The notes: generated from the letters alone by a model not told the origin. A stretch of 64,000 nt of DNA from Mesorhizobium sp. WSM2240 (GCF_040438645.1 NZ_CP159253.1:3162001-3226000), one strand, 5' to 3'; counted from the stretch's first letter, positions 1 to 9,491 are shown. Program-made: numbers and translations.

Positions 1-382
1 CGACGGGAACCGCGGCCTCAGGCCCGAAGGCGAGCAGCGCCAGCCCCGGTCCCATATAGCCGATATTGCCGTAGGCGGCGGCCAGCCCTTTGATGGTGGA
101 TTGCGCGATCTCGCCGCGCGACAGCACCACCGACGCGACGAACATGACGGAAAAGACCGTATAGGTCGAAAACACCGCGCCGAAAATGTAGCTCCACTCG
201 GTCAGCCGCTCGATCGGGGTCTTGGCGAGCAGTTGAAAGAAAAGGGCGGGCAGCGCGACGTAGATGACGAATGTGTTCATCCAGCCCAGCGCTTCGAGTG
301 GCTGGCGCGTTATCCGCGCCACCAGAAAGCCCATGAAGATCAGACCGAAGAACGGCAGGACGAGGCCGATGACGTCAGACAT
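1..382 (-). CDS. AEC family transporter, N-terminal part (cut by window edge)
   Basis: Inner-membrane permease of the auxin efflux carrier (AEC) family. Members move small organic anions, and the substrate cannot be read from sequence. The first 127 residues are present, read from an ATG at 382, and the gene runs off the left edge. Hydrophobic segments lie at about residues 5-24, 38-53, 67-88 and 105-122. The last carries the family patch AYGNIGYMGPGLA. The divergent hspQ starts 126 bp away, so the gap probably holds both promoters. A complete AEC gene lies at 31190-32134 and a scrap of another at 30754-30819. The family assignment is firm; the function is open. Confidence 0.85.
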   Translation of the reverse strand, partial: MSDVIGLVLPFFGLIFMGFLVARITRQPLEALGWMNTFVIYVALPALFFQLLAKTPIERLTEWSYIFGAVFSTYTVFSVMFVASVVLSRGEIAQSTIKGLAAAYGNIGYMGPGLALLAFGPEAAVPV

Positions 383-507
383 ATGCTCCCCGCCGCGAAA
401 CCGGCTTCCGCGCTAACGCGTTGTTCCTCAACGCGTCAAGGGCGTATAGGATTGAATTCGGCACGGCGTTGCGCCACATAGGCGGAAAAGACTTTCACGT
501 GGAAGAA

Positions 508-831
508 ATGAAGACAGCTAAATTCGCGATTGGCCAGGTGGTGCGGCATCGGTTGTTTCCGTTCCGCGGCGTGATCTACGATGTGGATCCGCAATTCGCC
601 AATACGGAAGAATGGTACGAAGCCATTCCCGCCGAGGTGCGGCCGCGCAAGGACCAGCCCTTCTATCACCTGCTCGCAGAAAACGCCGAGACCGAGTACA
701 TCGCCTATGTCTCGGAACAGAACCTGCTCGAGGACCAGTCCGGCGAGCCGGTGCGGCATCCGCAAATTGGCGAGATCTTTGACAAGACCGCCGACGGCCG
801 GTACCGGCCGAAGAGCCATCTAAGCCATTGA
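508..831 (+). CDS. hspQ: heat shock protein HspQ
   Basis: Small cytoplasmic protein of the HspQ/YccV family. In E. coli HspQ binds hemimethylated DNA and acts as a specificity-enhancing factor for Lon protease. The product is 107 residues, close to the usual 105. It shows the family blocks GQVVRHRLFPFRGVIYDVDP near the N terminus, YHLLAE in the middle and YVSEQNL after it. The frame stays open upstream to 421, but the family starts at MKTAKF, and GGAAGA sits just before that ATG (501-506), so 508 is chosen. It is followed by a stem-loop shared with the convergent ialB gene. Heat-shock control is known for the family; no heat-shock promoter could be read here. Confidence 0.9.
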   Translation: MKTAKFAIGQVVRHRLFPFRGVIYDVDPQFANTEEWYEAIPAEVRPRKDQPFYHLLAENAETEYIAYVSEQNLLEDQSGEPVRHPQIGEIFDKTADGRYRPKSHLSH

Positions 832-853
832 AGCCGGCATTGCGGGCACAAAA

Positions 854-877
854 AAAGCGGGGCTGAAACCCCGCTTT
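854..877 (-). terminator. intrinsic terminator of ialB, possibly bidirectional with hspQ
   Basis: A perfect 9-bp stem AAAGCGGGG/CCCCGCTTT with a 6-base loop lies between the convergent hspQ and ialB. On the minus strand the stem is followed by seven T residues (complement of the A run 850-856), the textbook form of a rho-independent terminator for ialB. On the plus strand the tail TTTCTGTGT is weaker but may also stop hspQ transcripts. Confidence 0.85.
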
Positions 878-897
878 CTGTGTCTTGCTGGATGCGG

Positions 898-1527
898 TCA
901 GTTGGCCGCCTTCGCCTTGTCCTGCTCTTCCTTGAGCTTCTTGGCGAAATCTTCATTGTTCTTGTTGACGAATTCCTGCAGCTTCTTCTGCCGGTCCTCG
1001 ATATCAGCCTGCTGCAGCGGCGGTCCGTCGAAGGCGCCGGTGAAGCCCTTCAGCGAAACCTTGACCGGGTTCGGCTGGTTCTGGAAATTGACCGAGGTAA
1101 GGGTCAGTTCCTGGCCCTTCTTGAAGGACGATACGATCTGGTCGGAAAGCGCCACTTCGGCCACGCAGCGATCCGGGAAGCAGATCATGTAGTCCAGCTT
1201 CTGCGCCTTGCCGCCATCGATCTGCAGGCCGATGCCGGGAGGCACGAGACGGCCGGTCGGGACCGTGACCTGGAATACCTTGCGGTTGATCTTGCCCTTG
1301 AGCTCGATCAGGCTGATGCCGGTGACGAGCTGTCCGCTGGCTGCGGTGGTGATGTTCTGCACGTTGCAGATGTCCACGTCCTGCTGCTTGGAGCAGGCCT
1401 TGAACCAGCCCTGCGGAATCTGCGGCTGCTGTTGAGCCGCGGCCGGCGAAAGACCGGCGGCGAGCAGCCCGACCACGCCTGCGGCCAAGACCGAAAGGCG
1501 GGAGAAGTCGGTTTTCAGGCTCGTCAT
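898..1527 (-). CDS. ialB: invasion-associated locus B (IalB) family protein
   Basis: Secreted, probably periplasmic protein of the IalB family, named after a Bartonella factor needed for erythrocyte entry. In free-living rhizobia the role is unknown. The product has 209 residues. A signal peptide spans about residues 1-31 (hydrophobic core VLAAGVVGLLAAGL, cut near AAA-QQQ). Four cysteines in two close pairs (C45/C54 and C116/C121) suggest disulfides. The last 30 residues are rich in Lys, Glu and Asp and probably helical. It stands alone, ends at a strong terminator, and diverges from the YejA-like gene at 1765 across a 237-bp gap where I see no clear operator. Confidence 0.85.
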   Translation of the reverse strand: MTSLKTDFSRLSVLAAGVVGLLAAGLSPAAAQQQPQIPQGWFKACSKQQDVDICNVQNITTAASGQLVTGISLIELKGKINRKVFQVTVPTGRLVPPGIGLQIDGGKAQKLDYMICFPDRCVAEVALSDQIVSSFKKGQELTLTSVNFQNQPNPVKVSLKGFTGAFDGPPLQQADIEDRQKKLQEFVNKNNEDFAKKLKEEQDKAKAAN

Positions 1528-1764
1528 CTTGTCGATATCCTCTCAAACGATCTCGGATCGGCCACTTTCGGCCGAAAGTCACCGCGTACCTGTTGGCCAA
1601 ATGAGGCAACAGCATGACTGTCGCGGGCGTGTTACACCGCGCGGCATCATGAATCCAGACGCCGCTTTCGATTATTTGGCCGGATGCCGAGCTAATCTCA
1701 CAATGGCGCCATCGTGATAGGGTGAAACTCGAATCATCCGAAGAACCGACGACAGGACGTTCCA

Positions 1765-3600
1765 ATGCGCCGCCTTCTTCTTGCCCTTTGCGCCGCGATG
1801 GCCTTGTCGCCGCTCGCGAGCAGAACGGCAAGCGCCGAACCGAGACACGCGATCGCCATGCAGGGCGAACCGGCGCTGCCTCCGGACTACCGGCATTTCA
1901 CCTATGTCAATCCGGACGCGCCGAAGGGCGGCAGCATCACCTATTGCGTCATCGGCAGCTTCGACAATCTGAACCCGTTCATCGTCAAGAGCCTGCGCAC
2001 GACGGCGCGCGGGGTGATCGACGTGATATTCGGCAATCTGGTGTTCGAATCGCTGATGACGCGCAACGCCGACGAGGCGTTTTCGCTCTATGGCCTGCTC
2101 GCCGAAACGATCGACATCACGCCGGACCGCAAGACCGTCGAGTTCAACCTCAATCCCAAGGCGAAATGGTCGGACGGCAAGCCGGTCACGCCGGAGGACG
2201 TGCTGTTTACCTACGAGGTTTATACCGAGAAAGGCCGCCCGCCCTACAGCGACCGCATGGCCAAGGTCGCAAAGCTGGAAAAGACCGGCGAACATTCCGT
2301 CCGCTTCACCTTCAACGAAAACGCCGACCGCGAGTTTCCGCTGATCATCGCCATGACGCCGATCCTGCCGAAGCACGCCTTCGACAAGGAAACGTTCGAT
2401 CAGACGACGCTGAAGCCGGTGACCGGCAGCGGCCCGTACAGGATCGCAAAAGTCGAGCCCGGCGAGCGCGTCACCTTCGAGCGAAACCCCGACTATTGGG
2501 GCAAGGACCTTCCCGCCAAGCGCGGCTTCGACAATTACGATCGCATCACCATCGAATATTTCCTGAACGCCAATTCGCAGTTCGAGGCCTTCAAGAAGGG
2601 CATTTGCTCGGCCTATGCCGGACCGATCTACACGGGGCTCGACCCGAACCAGGTCGCGCGCGATTTCGACTTTCCCGCGTTCAAGGCCGGCGATGTGATC
2701 GTTGAATCCTTCGAACGAAATCTGCCGCCGGTCGTCACCGGATTCCTGTTCAACACGCGGCTGCCGAAATTTTCGGATGCAAGAGTGCGGCGAGCGCTTG
2801 CGATGCTCTACGATTTCGAATGGGCCAACAAGAATATATTCGACGGCAAATTCGAACGCACGGCGAGCTACTGGCAGAATTCCGAGCTCTCCGCCCTGGG
2901 CCGGCCGGCAAACGAAAAGGAGAAGGCGCTGCTGGCGCCCTTCCCCGGCTCGGTCCTTCCCGAGGTGATGGACGGCACCTGGCGGCCGGCGACGACGGAC
3001 GGCTCGGGCCGCGACCGCTCCGCCCTGAGGTCGGCGTTCGAGCTTCTGAAGAGCGCAGGCTTTTCGATGAACGATGGCGCATTGATCGGGCCGGACGGCC
3101 AACCCTTTGGCTTCGAGATATTGACCGCTTCGCAGAGCGAAGAGCGCCTCGCCTCGATCTACCAGCGCACGCTGCAGAAACTCGGTATCGCAGTCTCCAT
3201 CCGCAGCGTAGACGACGCGCAGATCCAGCAGCGCAAGCAGCGCTTCGATTTCGATGTGGTGATCGGCTCGACCGGCTTTTCAGGCACGCTTTCGCCGGGG
3301 ATCGAACTGATCGGGCGCTGGGGCTCGGAAGCCCGCGATGCGGAGGGCTCTTTCAATCTGGCAGGCGTTGCCGATCCAGCGGTGGACGCGATGATCGACG
3401 CGATGCTCAACGCCCGCGACAAGGAAGACTACGTCGCCGCGGTGCGCGCGCTCGACCGGCTGCTGATATCCGGCGCCTATATGGTTCCGATGCAGCACAA
3501 TACCGAGCAGTCCGTCGCCTACTGGGCTTATCTGGCACATCCGGACAAGACGCCTATATTCGGCGTTCAACTCCCGACCTGGTGGCGTAAGCCGCAATAG
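1765..3600 (+). CDS. ABC transporter substrate-binding protein, family 5, YejA-like
   Basis: Periplasmic solute-binding protein of the oligopeptide class (SBP_bac_5), closest in layout to YejA, which serves the YejABEF importer for peptides such as microcin C. It has 611 residues with a signal peptide of about 24 residues (TASA-EPRH). Hallmarks are YVNPDAPKGG (47-56), a feature of the YejA branch, and the family motif WSDGKPVTPEDVLFTY (135-150). No permease or ATPase genes follow; the next gene is an unrelated thioredoxin-fold pseudogene 21 bp on. It must therefore work with a transporter encoded elsewhere or be an orphan. The ATG at 1765 gives the clean signal peptide. Confidence 0.85.
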   Translation: MRRLLLALCAAMALSPLASRTASAEPRHAIAMQGEPALPPDYRHFTYVNPDAPKGGSITYCVIGSFDNLNPFIVKSLRTTARGVIDVIFGNLVFESLMTRNADEAFSLYGLLAETIDITPDRKTVEFNLNPKAKWSDGKPVTPEDVLFTYEVYTEKGRPPYSDRMAKVAKLEKTGEHSVRFTFNENADREFPLIIAMTPILPKHAFDKETFDQTTLKPVTGSGPYRIAKVEPGERVTFERNPDYWGKDLPAKRGFDNYDRITIEYFLNANSQFEAFKKGICSAYAGPIYTGLDPNQVARDFDFPAFKAGDVIVESFERNLPPVVTGFLFNTRLPKFSDARVRRALAMLYDFEWANKNIFDGKFERTASYWQNSELSALGRPANEKEKALLAPFPGSVLPEVMDGTWRPATTDGSGRDRSALRSAFELLKSAGFSMNDGALIGPDGQPFGFEILTASQSEERLASIYQRTLQKLGIAVSIRSVDDAQIQQRKQRFDFDVVIGSTGFSGTLSPGIELIGRWGSEARDAEGSFNLAGVADPAVDAMIDAMLNARDKEDYVAAVRALDRLLISGAYMVPMQHNTEQSVAYWAYLAHPDKTPIFGVQLPTWWRKPQ

Positions 3601-3621
3601 CCCGGCTCAAAGGAAAGACCC

Positions 3622-4301
3622 ATGACTGAACGGACGGCAATCACCATAGACGTCGTGTCCGATGTCGTCTGTCCCTGGTGCTTCATCGGCCAGAAACGGC
3701 TCGGCAGGGCGCTGGAAGCGGTTCCCGAGATCGACGTCGACGTTCGGTGGCGGCCTTATCAGCTGGACCCGACCATTCCGCCCGAAGGCAAAGACCGCAA
3801 GGCGTACATGCTGGCGAAATTCGGCAGCGAGGAGCGGCTGCGCGAAATACACGCCCGCATCGAACCGCTGGGCGCGGACGAAGGCATCGCCTTCGATTTC
3901 GCCGCGATCAAGGTTTCCCCCAATACGCTCGACGCCCACCGCGTGCTGCGCTGGGCGGCGGCTGCCGGAGGCAATGTGCAGGACCGCTTGGCGAAGCGGC
4001 TGTTCCAGCTCTATTTCGAAGAAGGGGAAAACGTCGGCGACCATGCTGTTCTGATCGACGCTGCGCGAGAGGTCGGCATGGACGCGGCGGTCGTCGAAAC
4101 CTTTTGCCGACCGACGCGGATCGCGACGCGGTGGCGACCGAAGTCGCAACCGCCTCCCGGATGGGCATAACCGGCGTTCCCTGCTTCCTGCTCGAAGGCA
4201 AATATGCGGTCATGGGCGCGCAGGATGCCGAAACGCTCGCCGACGCGATCAGGCAGGTAGCGGCCGCCAAGGCCCGCGGCGAATTGGAACAGGCGACCTG
4301 A
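3622..4301 (+). pseudogene. frameshifted DsbA-family oxidoreductase (FrnE-like)
   Basis: Thioredoxin-fold protein of the DsbA/FrnE family (2-hydroxychromene-2-carboxylate isomerase-like). The first 160 or so residues are intact and carry the CPWC redox motif at C17-C20 and a helical insertion. After VVETF the frame is lost: a stop comes at 4170 with 20 unrelated residues. The family C-terminal part (RMGITGVPCFLLEGKYAVMG and onward) continues in the +1 frame to a stop at 4301. Adding one C in the CC run near 4098-4102 would restore VVETLLPTDADRDAV and a 226-residue protein. This is either a real one-base deletion that removes the cis-Pro region, or a sequencing error. Confidence 0.8.
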
Positions 4302-4392
4302 AGCAGGGCGTTCGGGCTCCGCTGATGCCGGAAACGCAAATCTCCGTCTGGCGCGCGGCTCGTTCGCCGAAGTAGCAGCGATGCCCTGCCGG

Positions 4393-4824
4393 CTACCTGT
4401 TCTTCTCGTAGCCCTGGCGGATTTCTTCCATCGTCTCGCGGATACGCTCGCGCAGTATGTCGACCGATTCGGTTCCGGATTTCTTGATGATTTCCGCGGC
4501 TTCGCTGGCGTTCTTGACAGCGGTCTCGAAGGAACGCCGGGCGAATTCGGACTGCTTGGCCATCATCTCCTGCGGATTGCCCGGCGCGCGGTAGCTCTGC
4601 GCCATATCGGTGATTTCGCTCATCGTTTCCTGCAGGATCTGGCGCTGCTTGGCCATCAGATTCTGCGCGCCCGACGCCGACGCCGAGGCCGATTTCTGCA
4701 GCGCTTCCAGGTTCTTGCGGTGGTGGTTGAGGATGGCCTCGACATCCATGCTCGGCATCTTCAGGTCGCGGCCGAAATTGCTGAACATATCCATGAAGGA
4801 TTCGGATTCGGACTTCTTGGCCAT
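4393..4824 (-). CDS. phasin family protein
   Basis: Phasin-type protein that coats polyhydroxyalkanoate granules in the cytoplasm or acts as a general helical scaffold. The product is 143 residues, almost wholly amphipathic helix with many Ala, Gln, Glu and Lys and no hydrophobic segment, as expected for phasin_2. A typical stretch is AKQSEFARRSFETAVKNASE. An upstream in-frame start exists at 4887. However, the ATG at 4824 (MAKKSESES) has a GGGAGAG Shine-Dalgarno at the right distance and matches family length. It lies 59 bp downstream of the DUF445 gene stop on the same strand, so co-transcription is possible. No PHA synthase is near. Confidence 0.8.
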   Translation of the reverse strand: MAKKSESESFMDMFSNFGRDLKMPSMDVEAILNHHRKNLEALQKSASASASGAQNLMAKQRQILQETMSEITDMAQSYRAPGNPQEMMAKQSEFARRSFETAVKNASEAAEIIKKSGTESVDILRERIRETMEEIRQGYEKNR

Positions 4825-4883
4825 GGCTCTCTCCCTTGCCGCGCGGGCGTTACGAAACGAGAATAGAGCTTTGCCCTGCGGGG

Positions 4884-6188
4884 TCAATTCGCGAGGAAAA
4901 GCAGCTCGCCGACATAGAGCATCAGCCCGGCCATGCCGCCGATCAGCATGCCGTTGAAGCGGATATATTGCAGGTCGCGCCCGATATTCATTTCGATCAA
5001 CCGCGTGAGCTGAGCCAGATCCCAGCGCTTGACCTGATCGGCGATGAAACCCGAAACGCCGCTCTTCTGGCTCTCGACGAAGGACGCCAGCGCCACGACA
5101 AAGCCCTGGTTCATGTCGGCGCGGATTTTTCGGTCGCTCGCCAGGTGCCGTCCCACCTCGACGAACATGCCGGCCAGATGTTCGCGGATCATCGATTTTG
5201 GCGCACGGGCATCATGCTCGATGATGGAGCGCAGGCTCTCCCACGTATCCTGCGCAAGCTCGCGGAATTCGGGCCGCGCCAGGAAATCGCGCTTCAGCTT
5301 CTCGGCGCGTTTAGCGTAGTCCTTTGAAGTGCGCAGCTTTTCGAGGAAATTGAGCACGAAACGGTCGAATTCCAGCCGCATCGGATGGTGCGGATCGGCC
5401 CGGACCTCCTCCAGCAGCGAGCCGGACGAAGCCACGATCTTCTTCAGGAGATAGGCATCGGCGCGAAACAGATTGAACACGGTAGGCAGTTCTTCGCGGA
5501 TTTTCTCGCGCATTGCGGCGAGCGCCTCGTCGTCGGCGAGAAATCTTCCGACGACCTTGGTGAACTCGTCGAACAGTTTCTGATGGCGTCGGTCGTCGGT
5601 GAAGGCGGACAGCAGTTCCGCGGCCAGCGGCGCGACCGGCACCTTCTCTACTTGTTCGACAATTCTTTGCGTGACGAAATCGCGCAGGCCGGATCGTTCG
5701 ACGGCCGACAGCGTCTGCGGGACCAGCCGCGCGACGAAGCGCGACAGGCCGGCCGCGCGCTCCCGATCTGACAGCCAGTCAGCCACGAGCGCCGCGAAAT
5801 CGACCTCGTTCAGCTTTTCGCGGACCGGGCCGGGCGCCAGGAAATTGACCTCGATGAAGCGGCCGAGATTGTCGGCGATGCGGTTCTGGTTTTCCGGGAT
5901 GATTGCCGTGTGCGGGATCGGCAGGCCGAGCGGCCGTTTGAACAGCGCCACGACGGCGTACCAATCCGCAAGGCCGCCGATTGTGGCTGCCTCGGCGAAG
6001 GCCGCGACGAAACCCAGCCAGGGCATGCGTGGTTCGAAGTATTTGGCGACCGCAAACACCGCGACGCAGAGCGCGAGTGCTGCGGTGGCGATGAACTTGG
6101 TGCGCCGTAGCGCGGCGAGCTTGGCGGCGTCGTCGGCGCTGAAGCCGATCGCCGCTTCGATGGGCGCATCATATCCGGTCGAAGACAT
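4884..6188 (-). CDS. DUF445 (YjiN-like) inner membrane protein
   Basis: Membrane-anchored protein of the DUF445 family; its biochemical role is unknown. It has 434 residues from the chosen ATG at 6188, which has AGGAGAG eight bases upstream. A longer frame to 6242 lacks support. One membrane segment lies at about 31-50. It is followed by the family signature IGGLADWYAVVALFKRPLG at about 70-88. A long, mostly helical charged middle region follows. A second hydrophobic segment (MLIGGMAGLMLYVGELLFLA) forms the extreme C terminus, so both ends sit in the membrane. The phasin gene follows in the same direction. Confidence 0.85.
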   Translation of the reverse strand: MSSTGYDAPIEAAIGFSADDAAKLAALRRTKFIATAALALCVAVFAVAKYFEPRMPWLGFVAAFAEAATIGGLADWYAVVALFKRPLGLPIPHTAIIPENQNRIADNLGRFIEVNFLAPGPVREKLNEVDFAALVADWLSDRERAAGLSRFVARLVPQTLSAVERSGLRDFVTQRIVEQVEKVPVAPLAAELLSAFTDDRRHQKLFDEFTKVVGRFLADDEALAAMREKIREELPTVFNLFRADAYLLKKIVASSGSLLEEVRADPHHPMRLEFDRFVLNFLEKLRTSKDYAKRAEKLKRDFLARPEFRELAQDTWESLRSIIEHDARAPKSMIREHLAGMFVEVGRHLASDRKIRADMNQGFVVALASFVESQKSGVSGFIADQVKRWDLAQLTRLIEMNIGRDLQYIRFNGMLIGGMAGLMLYVGELLFLAN

Positions 6189-6450
6189 CCGCTGAACTCT
6201 CCTGCTAAGCTCCACCGTCAACCTAGTGTTCTCGCCGGACATTTACACGCCGAGGTCGAGCAAGGAGATCGCGCAGAGGCTTGAGCAGCTTCTTCGGGCA
6301 TCCGCGCGGATAAATGTCTCGGCCTTTCGTAGGGGATTGCGGCTTGGCCCGTTGCAATCTGCCGGGACGGCCTATTTTATGCAGCATTCATGTTCGGCGA
6401 TGCGAGCAGATTCCCGCGCCGGGCGGAATGATAGTTTGGGAGGAGTTCCG

Positions 6451-7425
6451 ATGAAAAAGCTCGTCACGACATTCGCGGCCGCCGCGGCTGTGCTGATGTT
6501 TCCACTCGCGGCAGGAGCGCAGACTTATCCTGACCGCGCCATCACCATTGTCGTCCCCTTCTCGGCCGGCGGGCCGACCGATACAGTGACGCGCTTGATC
6601 GCAGAGCCGATGGGCGCAGCGCTCGGCCAGCCGATCGTCGTCCAGAACGTAACCGGCGCCGGCGGCACGGTCGCGGCGGGCCAGGTCGCCCAGGCCGAAC
6701 CCGACGGCTACACCGTGCTGATGCACCACATAGGCATGTCTACAGCGCCGACGCTTTACAAGAACCTGCCCTACAACCCGCTCGAGGATTTCGCGACCGT
6801 CGGTCTCGTCACGGAAGTCCCGATGACGATCATCGGACGTAAGGATTTCGAGCCCAATACGCTGCAGGAACTCGTCGATTACGCCAAGGCGAACAAGGAC
6901 AAAGTGACCTATGCCAATGCCGGGATCGGCGCGGCGTCGCACCTTTGCGGCATGCTGTTCATGGAAGCGATCGACACCCAGTTGACCACGGTTCCCTATC
7001 AGGGCACGGGCCCTGCCCTGACCGATCTCGTCGGCGGCCAGGTCGATTTCATGTGCGACCAGACCACCAACACGACCGGCCAGATCAAAGGCGGCCAGGT
7101 GAAGGCCTATGCCGTCACCACCGGAGAGCGCCTGGCGAGCCTGCCTGACCTGCCGACGACCACGGAAGCCGGCCTCGACATGCAAGTCAGCGTCTGGCAT
7201 GGCCTCTACGTGCCGGCCGGCACGCCCGACGACGTGGTTCAGAAGCTGACCGCGGCGCTTCAGACCGCCCTGAAAGACCAGAACGTCATCGACCGCTTCG
7301 CCGAACTCGGCACAACGCCCGTCGCGCAGGACCGGGCGACGCCCGAAGCGCATACCGAGACGCTGTCGTCGCAGATCGAATTGTGGAAACCCATCATCGA
7401 GGCAGCTGGCGTATCGGCCAACTGA
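6451..7425 (+). CDS. tctC: tripartite tricarboxylate transporter substrate-binding protein TctC
   Basis: Periplasmic binding protein of a tripartite tricarboxylate transporter (TTT, Bug family). It catches citrate-like or other carboxylic acids and passes them to TctAB. The product is 324 residues with a signal peptide of 23 residues (AGA-QTYP). The ligand-loop motif VVPFSAGGPTDTVTRL lies at 34-49, followed by the typical GAGGTVAA loop. The start at 6451 is fixed by a strong GGGAGGAG Shine-Dalgarno at 6438-6445; the open frame back to 6226 is not coding. tctB and tctA follow on the same strand. A 13-bp hairpin lies just downstream and probably sets expression of tctC above the membrane genes. 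Confidence 0.92.
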   Translation: MKKLVTTFAAAAAVLMFPLAAGAQTYPDRAITIVVPFSAGGPTDTVTRLIAEPMGAALGQPIVVQNVTGAGGTVAAGQVAQAEPDGYTVLMHHIGMSTAPTLYKNLPYNPLEDFATVGLVTEVPMTIIGRKDFEPNTLQELVDYAKANKDKVTYANAGIGAASHLCGMLFMEAIDTQLTTVPYQGTGPALTDLVGGQVDFMCDQTTNTTGQIKGGQVKAYAVTTGERLASLPDLPTTTEAGLDMQVSVWHGLYVPAGTPDDVVQKLTAALQTALKDQNVIDRFAELGTTPVAQDRATPEAHTETLSSQIELWKPIIEAAGVSAN

Positions 7426-7447
7426 TCGGGACGGCATCGACGACATG

Positions 7448-7476
7448 GGACGGGACGGCGGATCGCCGTCCCGTCC
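7448..7476 (+). terminator. strong stem-loop between tctC and tctB
   Basis: Perfect 13-bp stem GGACGGGACGGCG/CGCCGTCCCGTCC with a GAT loop, 22 bases after the tctC stop. It is not followed by a T run, so it is more likely a 3'-end stabiliser of tctC mRNA or a partial attenuator than a full terminator. The arrangement fits the usual need for more binding protein than permease. Confidence 0.7.
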
Positions 7477-7511
7477 TGCTCTCAATTGTCATCGTTCGGG
7501 ACAGGCGCGCC

Positions 7512-7976
7512 ATGACCAGTCAGAAATCCATGAAAGACCTGCTTGCAGGGTTGATCTTCATCGGCTTCGGCCTCGCCTTCGGCTATGCTTCGCTCACCTA
7601 CGAAATTGGCACGGCACTGCGGATGGGACCTGGCTATTTCCCGCTGATCCTGTCGGGCGTGATTTTGCTGCTCGGTGTCGTCATCTTCGTGCAATCCCTC
7701 GCTGCCGGCCCCGACAAAATTCCGCTTGAGCGTGTTCCCTGGCTTGGCCTCATCCTTTTGACCGGCGGGCTGATCTTCTTCGGGGTCACAGTGCGCGGTC
7801 TCGGCCTTGCGCCATCGCTCTTCGTCGCCACTTTCATGAGCGCCTTCGCCAGCGAGCGCACCGGCGTTGTCGGCGCGTTCCTCCTCTCCGCAGCGCTGAC
7901 GGCCGTCTGCATGCTGATCTTCGTCTGGGCGCTTGGCCTGCCGTTGGCCGTGATCGGTCCCTGGTTGAGATTCTGA
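7512..7976 (+). CDS. tctB: tripartite tricarboxylate transporter small membrane subunit TctB
   Basis: Small inner-membrane subunit of the TTT transporter, partner of TctA. It has 154 residues with four predicted membrane segments at roughly 10-30, 41-61, 77-97 and 105-150 (the last a hairpin). The segment GPGYFPLILSGVILLLGVVIF is typical of TctB. The ATG at 7512 (MTSQKSMKDL) is chosen because the family starts here; the frame stays open upstream through the hairpin. It ends 9 bp before tctA, so the two are translated from one transcript. Confidence 0.9.
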   Translation: MTSQKSMKDLLAGLIFIGFGLAFGYASLTYEIGTALRMGPGYFPLILSGVILLLGVVIFVQSLAAGPDKIPLERVPWLGLILLTGGLIFFGVTVRGLGLAPSLFVATFMSAFASERTGVVGAFLLSAALTAVCMLIFVWALGLPLAVIGPWLRF

Positions 7977-7985
7977 GGATCGAAC

Positions 7986-9491
7986 ATGGATCTGCTTGCC
8001 AATCTCGGTCTCGGTTTCGACACCGCCTTCACCTTCACCAACGTTTTCTATTGCTTCGTCGGCGTTCTGCTCGGCACCCTGGTCGGCGTGCTGCCTGGCA
8101 TCGGCCCGACCGGAGCCGTCGCCATCCTGCTGCCGATCACCTTCACCTTTGAACCGGTGACTGCGCTGATCATGCTGGCCGGCATCTATTACGGCGCGCA
8201 GTACGGCGGCTCCACGACGGCGATCCTGATCAATCTGCCCGGCGAATCGTCGTCCGCGGTCACCGCCATCGACGGCTACGAAATGGCGAAGCAAGGCCGC
8301 GCGGGGCCGGCGCTCGCCACCGCCGCAATCGGTTCGTTCTTCGCTGGATCGGTCGCCACGCTGCTGCTGGCGGTCGCCGCCCCGCCGCTGGTCAGCATCG
8401 CTCTCAAATTCGGCTCGGCGGAGTATTTCTCGCTGATTGTGCTCGGCCTCATTGCGTCGGTCGCGCTGGCGCACGGCTCGATCATCAAGGCGCTCGCCAT
8501 GATCGTGCTCGGGCTCTTGCTGGGCATGGTCGGTCAGGACCTCTATTCCGGCCAGCCGCGCTTCACTTTCGGATTCTTCGAACTCTATAACGGCATCAAC
8601 TTTGTCTCAGTGGCCGTCGGTGTCTTTGGCATCGCCGAGATCCTGCGCAATCTCGAAAGCGAATCCACCCGCACTGTCTTGGTCAGCAAGGTCAAGAATC
8701 TCTGGCTGACGAAGGACGATTTCCGGCGGATCACCAGTCCGATCCTGCGCGGTACGGGACTCGGCTCCATCCTCGGCGTGCTGCCGGGCGGCGGTCACGT
8801 GCTCGCCGCCTTCGCCTCCTACTCACTCGAAAAGAAGCTGTCGCGCAACGAAGCGGAATTCGGCAAGGGTGCGATCGAGGGTGTCGCCGGCCCCGAATCG
8901 GCCAATAATGCCGCCGCGCAGACGTCCTTCATCCCGCTTCTGACGTTGGGCATTCCGGCTCATCCGGTGATGGCGCTGATGATCGGAGCCTTCATCATCC
9001 ACGGCATAACGCCTGGGCCGAATGTGCTGACCGATGAGCCGGCGCTGTTCTGGGGACTGATCGCGTCGATGTGGATCGGCAATTTCCTGCTGGTGGTGCT
9101 CAACCTGCCGCTGATCGGCATCTGGGTGAAGATGCTGACGATCCCCTATCGGATGCTGTTCCCGGCTATCGTCGCCTTCGCCTGCATCGGAACCTATTCC
9201 ATTGGGCTGAACGCCTTCGATGTCTATGCGATCGTGGTGCTTGCGATCATCGGATACGTGCTGATCAAGCTCGACTGCGAGCCGGCGCCGCTGCTGCTCG
9301 GCTTTGTGCTCGGCCCGCTGCTCGAGGAGCATTTGCGGCGCGCCATGATCATTTCGCGCGGCGACCCGATGACATTTATAGAGCGGCCGATCAGCGCCGG
9401 CCTGCTTGCCGTCGCTGCCCTTGCGATCGTCCTGTCCCTCCTGCCATCGATCCGCAAGAAGCGCGAAGAGGTCTTCGTCGAGGAAGACTGA
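7986..9491 (+). CDS. tctA: tripartite tricarboxylate transporter large permease TctA
   Basis: Main permease of the TTT system, about a dozen membrane segments, 501 residues, the usual family length. It has the duplicated glycine signature: [21 protein letters not shown] at about 30-50 and the repeat [20 protein letters not shown] near 260. These glycine-rich loops form the symmetric core of the transporter. It ends 20 bp from the convergent GNAT gene. The operon tctCBA is complete. No two-component regulator (tctDE) is adjacent, so its inducer cannot be inferred. Confidence 0.93.
   Translation: MDLLANLGLGFDTAFTFTNVFYCFVGVLLGTLVGVLPGIGPTGAVAILLPITFTFEPVTALIMLAGIYYGAQYGGSTTAILINLPGESSSAVTAIDGYEMAKQGRAGPALATAAIGSFFAGSVATLLLAVAAPPLVSIALKFGSAEYFSLIVLGLIASVALAHGSIIKALAMIVLGLLLGMVGQDLYSGQPRFTFGFFELYNGINFVSVAVGVFGIAEILRNLESESTRTVLVSKVKNLWLTKDDFRRITSPILRGTGLGSILGVLPGGGHVLAAFASYSLEKKLSRNEAEFGKGAIEGVAGPESANNAAAQTSFIPLLTLGIPAHPVMALMIGAFIIHGITPGPNVLTDEPALFWGLIASMWIGNFLLVVLNLPLIGIWVKMLTIPYRMLFPAIVAFACIGTYSIGLNAFDVYAIVVLAIIGYVLIKLDCEPAPLLLGFVLGPLLEEHLRRAMIISRGDPMTFIERPISAGLLAVAALAIVLSLLPSIRKKREEVFVEED

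Noticed and set aside
1672..3102. 476-codon minus-strand frame opposite the YejA-like gene
   Set aside because: Shadow of a well-supported coding gene; residue make-up is Arg/Gly-rich noise.
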